Notes under the pieces: model-generated
Database searches by the model: none
The model's input: the letters and a program-made list of their open reading frames with translations, nothing else
Told to the model about the DNA's origin: nothing
Assembly: GCA_003162255.1 (NCBI GenBank)
Contig: PMMJ01000400.1
Coordinates: forward strand, 13,818-20,143
Source of the DNA: Acidobacteriaceae bacterium
GTDB lineage: Bacteria; Acidobacteriota; Terriglobia; Terriglobales; Acidobacteriaceae
Reading direction: 5' to 3'
DNA: 6,326 bases
Position numbers and translations under genes: made by a program
Shown here: positions 1-5,906 of the stretch, one piece after another
Layout of the letters: each line of letters begins with the position of its first letter
How positions within the stretch are numbered: the stretch's first letter is position 1

Positions 1-36
1 GTTTCGAAGCGCCCCGAGTTAGTGTTACACACCAGC

Positions 37-3000
37 TTACTGGACAATCAACGTGAGCGAGGTGAAGTGTTGCACACTGCCGGAGGCGCCGATTACCAGG
101 ACGGTGTAGGTACCTGTAGGAGTGGAGTTTCCTGGCTGAATCGGCTGGGTTGTGTGACCGCTGGTGCCGCACCCGACCCAGAGGACCATGCCCGCAAGCA
201 GAATGGTCAAGAGGAGGACAAGAGTTGCGCGCTTTCGTCTTTGTCCGACGCCGAACACGAACATGCCGAATAGTCCGAAGCCCGTGGTAAACGTCCAGAA
301 GGCGAATACGGGGCGCTGCGCAGCTCGAGGAACGGAGAGTTGCGCGGTAGTCCCGGTGGTCCCGGTGGTCTTGATGGTGACGGTGACAGCGGACGGGTTC
401 GCGCCAGGAGTCACGGAAGTTGGGTTGATGGTGCAGGTCGAGAACGCCGGAACGCCGGCGCAAACGAGAGTCACCTGGCTGGAGAAGGTTCCGCCGACCG
501 GACTGATCGAAATGGGATAGGTCGCGGTGGCGCCGGCTTTGATAGTGTCTGAACCGCCGGACGATGGCATGCTGAAGTCAATGCCCGAGCCGGCCAGCGA
601 GACCAGTTGCGGACTATTGGCAGCCGAATCGGTGAGGGTGATGGTTCCGGAACGAGTTCCCGATGACGTGGGCTTGAAGGTCACCTGCATGGCACAGGTT
701 CCGCCATTCGCGGCGATCGATGTGCAGTTGTTAGTCTGCGCGAAATCACCGGCCGCCTGGACACCGGCCATGGTCAGAGCGCCGTTGCCCGAATTGGTCA
801 CGGTGATGGTCTGGGCGCTGCTCGTCGTACCAACCGTGAGCGCGGTGAAGTTGAGACTGGACACGCTGAGCTGGGCAGTGGCGGCAAGGGCGGTGCCGCT
901 GAGAGCGACAATGTGCGGATTGCCCTGAGCATTGTCGCTAATGGTCAGCGCGCCGCTCCGGCTTCCTCCCGCGATCGGAGAAAAGGTAACGCTAATCGTG
1001 CATGACCCCGATAACGGGACCGGTGCGGCGGTGCAATTGTCAGTCTCGGCGAAATCCCCGGTTGGGGTTACGGCCGAAACGGTAATAGGATTGGCGCCGG
1101 TGTTGGTAACGGTGACCGACTGAGCGGCACTAGTCGCACCAACCGTCTGGGTGCTGAACGAAAGCGAGGACGGTGTCACGGTGGCGGTGGTCACGTATCC
1201 GCTGCCTGACAGCGAGACAGTGTGTGGGCTGCCGGGTGCGTTATCCGCAATGCTCAACGTACCGTTACGCGCACCACCCGCGGTTGGAGTGAAAGTGACC
1301 TGGAATTGGCAGCTTGAGCCGATACCAAGCGAAGATGGGCAGTTGTCGGTCTGGGCATAGTCGCCGGTCGCCTGGATGCTGTTGATGACCAACGTCGCAT
1401 TGCCGTTGTTGGTGAGGGTTGCGCTCTGTGAGGAGCTGGTCTGGTTGATCTGGAGACTTGGGAAAGTGAGGCTGGCAGGCGTGAGGTCCGCAACCGCGGT
1501 CGCGCCGCTGCCGACCAGGTTGATGAAGTGAGGCGAGCCGGCGCCGTCGTCCTCGATCATGATGGAGCCGAAGCGGGGTCCGGGCAGGGTTGGCGTGAAG
1601 CTCACCGAAAATGTACAGGTGCCGGCGGCTGGCACGGTGGCGCCGCAGGTGTTGGCGGCGGAGAAGTCTCCGGTGGTGGTGACGTTCGAGACCGTGAGCG
1701 GCGCGCTGCCCATGTTGCGCAGCAGCGAGGTGTTGGACTGACTCACCGACCCCACGGGACGAATCGAGAATTGAATCAGGGACGGGCTGATTGCCACGGC
1801 AGGAGCTGCCGCAGTACCGATCTTGGTCACGAAGGCGTCATAGTTCCCGCCGATCGTGTTTTGGAGAGCCGCCGCGGTTACGGGATAGTCGGTAGAGTTC
1901 GTATTTCCGGTTAGGTAGATGGCGCCGGCGGAGTCGAGGGCAATTCCGCCGGGGGAATCGCTTCCATAGCCGCCGAGGAATGTGCTGAACAACTGCGTCG
2001 CACCGGTAGGATCGAGCTCCTGCAAGAAGAGATCCTGCTCGCCGGTGTAGGTCTCGATGGGGTTGACCAGGAAAGACTGATCGCCCCCTCCGGAGTAGCC
2101 GTACACGTAGGCGTCACCGGCGGCATCCACCAGGAGTGACTGCGGCCAGACGTCCACGTTAGCGGCAAGATAGGTGGAGTAGACCAGAGTGGATCCGGTG
2201 GGATCAAATTTGGTGATGAAGCCCCAACTGCAACTTGACTGAGTCGGGTCGCAGAGATTCGGCGTCGTGAGCGGGATGGAATTGTACCCCGGATAGCTAT
2301 ATCCCACGATATATGCGGAGCCGTTGGAGTCAACGGCAACCGCGTTCAGGTTGAAATCGTAACTGTTCTGAACGGCAGCGAAGTAGGTGGAGTAGGCGAG
2401 ATTCCCTGAGGAGGTGAATTTGCCAACAAAACCGACCTGTTCGTCGGAGGTCGTGGCGTTCGAGGTTTGATAGGCTCCCTGAGTTACTGGGAAATCGTAA
2501 GTGTTGGTTTTGCCGGCGACATAGGCATTGCCGCTGCCGTCAACGGCAACTCCAGTGATCGCGCTTTGGGGTGAGGGCCAGCAAGGGCCGTAGTAGCAAT
2601 TCTCGGCCACGTTCGCACTGCCTGCGAAGTAGGTGGAAAACACAGGCGCCGAGCCATCGGGGGCGATCTTAGTCAGGAACCCGTACCCGCCCCAATACCC
2701 TTGTTGATTGGGCGAAGCGGCTAACTGGTATGCGTTCACAACCGGAAAGTTCTGCGAGTAGGTCATGCCAGCGATGTAGATATTGTCGGTGCCGTCGAGG
2801 ACGATACCGTAGGGATAGTCGTCGCTGTTGCCGCCCAGGTATGTGGAGTAGAGGAGTGAGGCGCCGTCGGCAGCGACTTCGGTGACAAAACCTTCGAGTC
2901 CTCCTGCCGGATTCGCCTGGTAAGGATTTACTACCGGGAAGTCGCTGGCATAGGTGTACCCCGTGATGAAGACGTGGTTGGAGCTGTCCATCGCCATGGC

Positions 3001-4044
3001 GGTGGAATAGTTCGCGGAACTACCACCGATGTAGTCGGCGTAGACGAGGCTGGAGCCGCTTACGTCGAGTTTGGCGACGAAAGCGCTTTGACCACCCGGA
3101 GGCGGACCATTCTGCCCGGCCAAGGGGAAGTTGGTGGACTGGGTCCAGCCGGTAACATAGGCGCTGCCATTGCTGTCGACGGTGATGCCGACCGCCTCGT
3201 CGTTCGCGAGACCGCCGAGGAAGGTGCCATAGACGAGCACCGGATCGATCACCAGCGGCATGGTCTTATCATAGGGGCCGAGAGCAAAAGAGACGTGGGT
3301 GGAATTCTTCACCATGTACTGGCCGGTGACGGGAACGCGCAGGCCGTGAAATTCCTGATAGATGACGGGGGCCTGCAGGCGGACTTCGTCCGTTCCCTTG
3401 TGCAGGCTGAGGTCGCCGTTTGCCGCGATGCTGAGACGATCGACGCCCTTGACATCAAGCTGAACCTGGCCGGGATCGGCGCCGGGGGCGATGACGAAAT
3501 CATGCTCCACGCGCGACTGGTTGCCGTAGTAGACAAGATCAATTCCGGGATAGACATCCTTGTAGCGAACTTGCTTGTATATGGCAACGTTGGTCTGCCA
3601 CTTTTTCGGATCCTTGCCAATGAAGTAATTGACCTTTCCGGCCTGAAGATCTTCTCCGGCCACTTTGGGATTCGGGTTGGCGCCGACCATATTGATCTGG
3701 ATGACAGCGCTGGTGGTCTTCGGGCTCGCGGCAGGCGCAGCCGAGCTCTTTGCTGCGTTGGACAGCACTGCTGAAGGCCGGAGATCAAGCACCATCTGGC
3801 CAGCCGTTAGGAAGATGGTGTACCCGCTGCCGTGGGCGAGGAATTTTACCTGCGGGTCGGTTTGTCCCTGGTTTGCCTCGAAGGCTAGAGAAAGCTTTCC
3901 ATAACTGGGCTGTACGTGACGGGGGAGAATAGGATTCTGTGGCGAAGGCTGGTTGGCTGGAACGGTTTGTGCGGTACACAACAAGCTGCTCATCAGCGCG
4001 AGCGCCGCGGCGATGCCGAACAGGGATCGTATTGCAGATTTCAT
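37..4044 (-). CDS. Large exported SBBP beta-propeller / ASH-repeat protein with C-terminal membrane hairpin
   Basis: The 1335-residue protein begins with a Sec signal peptide (K2, R6, hydrophobic core about 8-23, probable cleavage near 25-28). Residues about 47-270 resemble the DUF7948 domain that commonly precedes SBBP repeats (FEANQGQTDPQVKFLA, then VNYFIGKDPKKWQTNV). Residues 271-722 contain seven SBBP repeats of the form STYLGG...VDSxGxAYVTGxTxSxxFPV, consistent with a seven-bladed propeller. Four ASH/HYDIN-like choice-of-anchor-D repeats follow (about 748-1154), then an Ig-like domain (1155-1230). A helix (1246-1267), an RRKR turn (1269-1272) and a second helix (1273-1291) precede the last beta strands (1310-1335). 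The ATG is supported by AAAGGAG six bases upstream, and the stop is TAA at 37-39. The protein is probably exposed at the cell surface or in the envelope, perhaps in adhesion or binding. No catalytic motif was seen, so the function is inferred only from architecture. Confidence 0.93.
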   Translation of the reverse strand: MKSAIRSLFGIAAALALMSSLLCTAQTVPANQPSPQNPILPRHVQPSYGKLSLAFEANQGQTDPQVKFLAHGSGYTIFLTAGQMVLDLRPSAVLSNAAKSSAAPAASPKTTSAVIQINMVGANPNPKVAGEDLQAGKVNYFIGKDPKKWQTNVAIYKQVRYKDVYPGIDLVYYGNQSRVEHDFVIAPGADPGQVQLDVKGVDRLSIAANGDLSLHKGTDEVRLQAPVIYQEFHGLRVPVTGQYMVKNSTHVSFALGPYDKTMPLVIDPVLVYGTFLGGLANDEAVGITVDSNGSAYVTGWTQSTNFPLAGQNGPPPGGQSAFVAKLDVSGSSLVYADYIGGSSANYSTAMAMDSSNHVFITGYTYASDFPVVNPYQANPAGGLEGFVTEVAADGASLLYSTYLGGNSDDYPYGIVLDGTDNIYIAGMTYSQNFPVVNAYQLAASPNQQGYWGGYGFLTKIAPDGSAPVFSTYFAGSANVAENCYYGPCWPSPQSAITGVAVDGSGNAYVAGKTNTYDFPVTQGAYQTSNATTSDEQVGFVGKFTSSGNLAYSTYFAAVQNSYDFNLNAVAVDSNGSAYIVGYSYPGYNSIPLTTPNLCDPTQSSCSWGFITKFDPTGSTLVYSTYLAANVDVWPQSLLVDAAGDAYVYGYSGGGDQSFLVNPIETYTGEQDLFLQELDPTGATQLFSTFLGGYGSDSPGGIALDSAGAIYLTGNTNSTDYPVTAAALQNTIGGNYDAFVTKIGTAAAPAVAISPSLIQFSIRPVGSVSQSNTSLLRNMGSAPLTVSNVTTTGDFSAANTCGATVPAAGTCTFSVSFTPTLPGPRFGSIMIEDDGAGSPHFINLVGSGATAVADLTPASLTFPSLQINQTSSSQSATLTNNGNATLVINSIQATGDYAQTDNCPSSLGIGSSCQFQVTFTPTAGGARNGTLSIADNAPGSPHTVSLSGSGYVTTATVTPSSLSFSTQTVGATSAAQSVTVTNTGANPITVSAVTPTGDFAETDNCTAAPVPLSGSCTISVTFSPIAGGSRSGALTISDNAQGNPHIVALSGTALAATAQLSVSSLNFTALTVGTTSSAQTITVTNSGNGALTMAGVQAAGDFAQTNNCTSIAANGGTCAMQVTFKPTSSGTRSGTITLTDSAANSPQLVSLAGSGIDFSMPSSGGSDTIKAGATATYPISISPVGGTFSSQVTLVCAGVPAFSTCTINPTSVTPGANPSAVTVTIKTTGTTGTTAQLSVPRAAQRPVFAFWTFTTGFGLFGMFVFGVGQRRKRATLVLLLTILLAGMVLWVGCGTSGHTTQPIQPGNSTPTGTYTVLVIGASGSVQHFTSLTLIVQ
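169..309 (-). other. Membrane helical hairpin with lipobox-like Cys inside the C-terminal Ig-like domain
   Basis: This stretch encodes residues 1246-1292 of the large protein. A helix rich in Phe, Gly and Trp (1246-1267) is followed by RRKR (1269-1272), then a Leu-rich helix (1273-1291) ending in W-V-G-C-G with C1292. With an exported N-terminal part, the positive-inside rule puts RRKR in the cytoplasm and both flanking domains outside. The Ig-like domain begins before the hairpin (1155-1230), and its usual final strands (TGTYTVLVIGASGS onward) come after it. Confidence 0.7.
583..1803 (-). repeat. Four tandem ASH / choice-of-anchor-D (HYDIN-like) beta-sandwich repeats
   Basis: Residues about 748-848, 849-948, 949-1050 and 1051-1154 form four repeats of roughly 100 residues. 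They share SLxFxxxxVGxxSxxQ, a GDFAxTxxC strand, GxCxxxVxFxPxxxGxRxGxxxIxD, and an xxPxxVxLSGSG end. Each has one Cys pair spaced 10 or 11 residues apart (C800/C810, C902/C912, C1004/C1015, C1107/C1117), a probable intradomain disulfide if the protein is exported to an oxidising compartment. The domains probably form a rigid stalk between the propeller and the membrane hairpin. Confidence 0.85.
1879..3234 (-). repeat. Seven SBBP (beta-propeller) repeats within the large protein
   Basis: Seven repeats start at about residues 271, 333, 397, 467, 549, 620 and 684 of the large protein. Each has an (S)TYLGG-like strand, a hydrophobic GIxVD strand, GxAYVTGxT, and in most a final FPV. The count fits one complete seven-bladed propeller. 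Blades 1, 2, 3 and 7 are canonical. Blade 4 carries an insertion with a Cys pair (C483, C488). Blades 5 and 6 lose the GG after STY(F/L) and have altered ends, with a further Cys pair between them (C598, C605). Confidence 0.85.
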
Positions 4045-4359
4045 GCTTCTCCTTTAGTACTCTGGCTCTCTGATCTGGATTCTGGGGTCACTTTCGTGGA
4101 ATCTTTGGTTCGTCTTCGGCCGGCTCGGCACTCTGGGGGAGGGTGCCAGCCGGGAAACATCTCTAGCGCAGAATAAGGATTGCAAGCGCAGCACCGTCTC
4201 AAGTTCATGAAAAGGCGATGGCGTTGAGCGAGCGAGATGTCCGAAGAATGGATCGATGTACAGAATCTCGACAGGCGTCAGAGTATGGGCGCGGCGAGTG
4301 ACCCGTTTCAGAAAGTTTCGATTCAACAGGAGCCGTGGGCCTGATGCCTTGACCGACTG
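4045..4359. other. Intergenic leader upstream of the large gene, no convincing gene
   Basis: These 315 bases separate the orphan membrane gene from the large exported gene. Apart from the ribosome binding site at 4049-4055, little can be supported. A TTG-started 90-codon minus-strand ORF (4054-4326) ends inside the ribosome binding site of the large gene. Its product is rich in Arg, Pro and Ser without a recognisable motif, and it has no good ribosome binding site. The only promoter-like elements, a TTGAGA (4197-4202, minus strand) and a downstream TATTCT, are about 21 bases apart, which is too far for a standard sigma-70 promoter. The region probably contains the promoter and a 5' leader. 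Confidence 0.4.
4049..4055 (-). promoter_or_regulatory. Strong ribosome binding site of the large exported protein
   Basis: On the minus strand the sequence reads AAAGGAG, then four bases (AAGC), then the ATG at 4042-4044. This near-perfect Shine-Dalgarno match fixes the start of the large gene and places its signal peptide at the extreme N-terminus. Confidence 0.85.
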
Positions 4360-5136
4360 TCAGTGGGCGAGTGGCGGTGGCCCAACAATCAGACCAAAGA
4401 ACCCGAGAGACTGGCAATCACTAAGGGCTTCGTCGCTGCGAAACGGAGTTGAATCAACGTTTCCATTTACACTAAGCGGCTGGGGGGTAGTCGAAAAAAG
4501 GCCTGTGGTTGCCCCCACTTTTGCGCTTCCCGCTCTGCCGTTAGTAATCGTGATCTCTCGTGACTCATGAGGAGCCAAGTGAAACACAAATATCGAAAAC
4601 ACGGGACGCTGATAACTGTCGTGGCAAAGAAGACCCTGAACGTCGGCAAAACGTTGCGCCCCGACAACACCCGCGTCGTGTGCTTTACGACTTGCTGTCG
4701 GGATATATATCAGGAAATCCTTGCCAGACAGCGTCCGACTATGGATACGTAACTTCAGTTGAGAAGCATAAAGGTGTTTGTCAGATCGATTAGTAAGCCG
4801 AAAACTGTAAGTCTGACCAGCAGCACCTCTATCTGCAAATCTGACGTTGGTCGGACTGACATTCAACGAATAGGGCCAGAGTATCCACCCGAATGCTGCT
4901 ATTCCACCTGCAACGAAACACAGAACAACTCTGCGACTGATATTGCTGTGCAGCCAAGGTGAATGCAGCGTCGGATGGATGCTACCTGCAAAGATAGCCA
5001 CCGATATCACTACAGTGACCACCCTGCCCGTGTTATCAGCGCTTAACTGCGGAGCCAATTGAAAGAGTACGAGAGCCGTGACAGCGGCCAAACACCACAG
5101 CGCAACATCCCCTCTCGATGTTCGGCCCTCTGGCAT
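4360..5136 (-). CDS. Orphan membrane protein: three N-terminal TM segments and a beta-rich C-terminal domain
   Basis: I do not recognise this family. Counted from the GTG at 5145 (261 residues), hydrophobic segments lie at about 14-33, 42-57 and 73-92, followed by about 168 residues outside the membrane. That domain looks beta-rich (TYSFRLTNRSDKHLYASQLKLRI near 112-134, VFSIFVFHLAPHESREITI near 182-200), like an Ig-type or immunoglobulin-like sandwich. The loop between TM2 and TM3 has RR, which suggests the C-terminal domain faces the periplasm. I chose the ATG at 5134-5136 (258 residues) because AAGGCGG sits eight bases upstream; for the GTG at 5143-5145 this element would be too close. Sampled G+C is about 45%, well below the large gene's roughly 60%, so the gene may have been acquired or evolve under weak codon selection. 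Role unknown. Confidence 0.72.
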   Translation of the reverse strand: MPEGRTSRGDVALWCLAAVTALVLFQLAPQLSADNTGRVVTVVISVAIFAGSIHPTLHSPWLHSNISRRVVLCFVAGGIAAFGWILWPYSLNVSPTNVRFADRGAAGQTYSFRLTNRSDKHLYASQLKLRIHSRTLSGKDFLIYIPTASRKAHDAGVVGAQRFADVQGLLCHDSYQRPVFSIFVFHLAPHESREITITNGRAGSAKVGATTGLFSTTPQPLSVNGNVDSTPFRSDEALSDCQSLGFFGLIVGPPPLAH

Positions 5137-5144
5137 CGCACACA

Positions 5145-5151
5145 CCGCCTT
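5145..5151 (-). promoter_or_regulatory. Ribosome binding site that decides the start of the orphan membrane gene
   Basis: The minus strand reads AAGGCGG followed by eight bases and ATG (5134-5136). The in-frame GTG at 5143-5145 overlaps the 3' end of this element, leaving no proper spacer, so the ATG is the better start. Confidence 0.5.
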
Positions 5152-5397
5152 GGTCTTCGAACGACGCTTGGGTCAGTGGGGTGGAAACAGTTCGTCAAAC
5201 AGGCGTCTTAGCAATTGTTGATCGGCTTGCAATCCGTGCTCATGCACATCCCTCTGTTCAGCGGGGTGAATAGGATTGGTATCTGTGCGCGCCACGAGTA
5301 GAACAGTCCTCTCAGAAGGCACGATGCCCTTGCGCCGCCGATCACGCGCACCGCACAGGTCCTGAAACAAGCCGTCAAGATCGTGATTGACGTCTGC

Positions 5398-5415
5398 GGA
5401 CGTGCGTGCACGTCC
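5398..5415. repeat. Perfect 8-bp inverted repeat (possible operator or terminator stem)
   Basis: The sequence GGACGTGC-GT-GCACGTCC has two perfectly complementary 8-base arms separated by two bases. It starts 21 bases beyond the stop codon of the AQxARWAK-motif gene. There is no T-run after it on the minus strand, so it does not look like a standard Rho-independent terminator. A dyad of this kind could bind a dimeric regulator, or could protect the 3' end of the upstream transcript. Confidence 0.5.
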
Positions 5416-5436
5416 TCCACACGCTTCTTAAACCTG

Positions 5437-5772
5437 CTACTTTCCCTCCTTCTGCTGCGCCTTCACCTTCGCCCATCTCGCTCGCTGAGCGGCTGCGATT
5501 CGCTTCCTGCCTGCTGCTGATATTGTGCGCTTGGGTCTCGCGGTCGCTGCTCGGATGTTGATTCTCTTTGCCCATCGCGCTTTTTGCGCGAGGCTCATCC
5601 GCCTGTGAGCCGATGCCGACACAGTGTGCCTCGGTTTTGTGTAGGATCTCCCGCCGTGCAACTTGCCAAGAACCGAAAGAGCCGCATCAACATGACGAAG
5701 CTCATTCACCAGATTCGTTCTCTCTGCCCTTAACTCCGATACAAATGATGCGAGTCCCGCTAGGTTTGCCAT
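5437..5772 (-). CDS. Small basic protein with duplicated AQxARWAK motif (acidobacterial hypothetical)
   Basis: The protein has 111 residues. Residues about 4-38 form a probable amphipathic helix or coiled coil (LASFVSELRAERTNLVNELRHVDAAL), suggesting oligomerisation. Two copies of a basic motif follow: residues 50-69 (HRRMSLAQKARWAK at 56-69) and 83-102 (RKRIAAAQRARWAK at 89-102), 33 residues apart. The C-terminal half is strongly Arg/Lys/Ala rich with a conserved Trp in each motif, which suggests nucleic-acid binding, but no defined domain is visible. I have the impression that similar short proteins with this motif recur in acidobacterial genomes as hypotheticals. The ATG is supported by GAGGGGGG just upstream; the stop is TAG at 5437-5439. 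G+C is about 63% in a sampled line. Confidence 0.82.
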   Translation of the reverse strand: MANLAGLASFVSELRAERTNLVNELRHVDAALSVLGKLHGGRSYTKPRHTVSASAHRRMSLAQKARWAKRINIRAATARPKRTISAAGRKRIAAAQRARWAKVKAQQKEGK

Positions 5773-5776
5773 GAAT

Positions 5777-5784
5777 CCCCCCTC
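5777..5784 (-). promoter_or_regulatory. Ribosome binding site of the AQxARWAK-motif gene
   Basis: The minus strand reads GAGGGGGG ending four bases before the ATG at 5770-5772; its GAGG core lies eight bases from the start codon. A short CCCT/AGGG dyad (CCCTTGCCGAGGG) overlaps it, so weak occlusion by a hairpin is possible but speculative. Confidence 0.65.
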
Positions 5785-5792
5785 GGCAAGGG

Positions 5793-5798
5793 ATTGTA
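5793..5798 (-). promoter_or_regulatory. Possible -10 element for the AQxARWAK-motif gene
   Basis: The minus strand has TACAAT, matching five of six positions of the sigma-70 -10 consensus, 20 bases before the start codon. At 16-18 bases further upstream no good -35 hexamer is visible. If real, the leader would be only about 13-16 bases long. Confidence 0.25.
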
Positions 5799-5906
5799 AT
5801 TCGAATCGAGCTTTTCTGCAGTCTGCCAGCCTAACAACGGATGGCGGGAGAGCAGATGATGGAGGAGAAGAAGTGGCCGCCGCGAGGAAGTTTTAGAAGA
5901 ACACAC

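Larger units (their letters stand above)
5137..5436. other. 300-base gap with a perfect palindrome and a doubtful short ORF
   Basis: No convincing gene lies here. A minus-strand frame is open from about 5427 to a TGA at 5173-5175; its first listed start is a TTG at 5368-5370. The translation includes RTVLLVARTDTNPI and ends ADQQLLRRLFDELFPPH, which is plausible as protein, but there is no good ribosome binding site or recognised family. The same frame continues past the TGA into the orphan membrane gene without another stop. It could be a small unknown gene, a decayed fragment, or chance. No sigma-70 promoter for the orphan gene was identified. Confidence 0.35.

Noticed and set aside
1..36. 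Terminator for the large gene
   Set aside because: The 36 bases after the stop show only a trivial GTGT-T-ACAC dyad and no T-run. The terminator, if any, is outside the window.
527..1123. Plus-strand ORFs opposite the ASH repeats (527-928, 932-1123)
   Set aside because: Their repeated words are mirror images of the ASH repeats (CGLP, SAKSP and similar), so they are antisense shadows.
2974..3774. 266-codon plus-strand ORF opposite the large gene
   Set aside because: It lies entirely antisense to the DUF7948-like and first propeller portion. Its translation is rich in low-complexity Gly/Val/Asp and shows no motif. It is a shadow created by the high-G+C codon use of the real gene.
4180..4202. 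TTGAGA plus TATTCT as a promoter for the large gene
   Set aside because: The spacing is about 21 bases and the -10 match is only four of six positions.
4054..4326. 90-codon minus-strand ORF upstream of the large gene
   Set aside because: It needs a TTG start with no good ribosome binding site, overlaps the ribosome binding site of the large gene, and gives a motif-free Arg/Pro/Ser-rich product.
4350..4362. TGAC-CGACT-GTCA dyad at the end of the orphan gene as a terminator
   Set aside because: The stem is only 4 bp, overlaps the stop codon and has no T-run.
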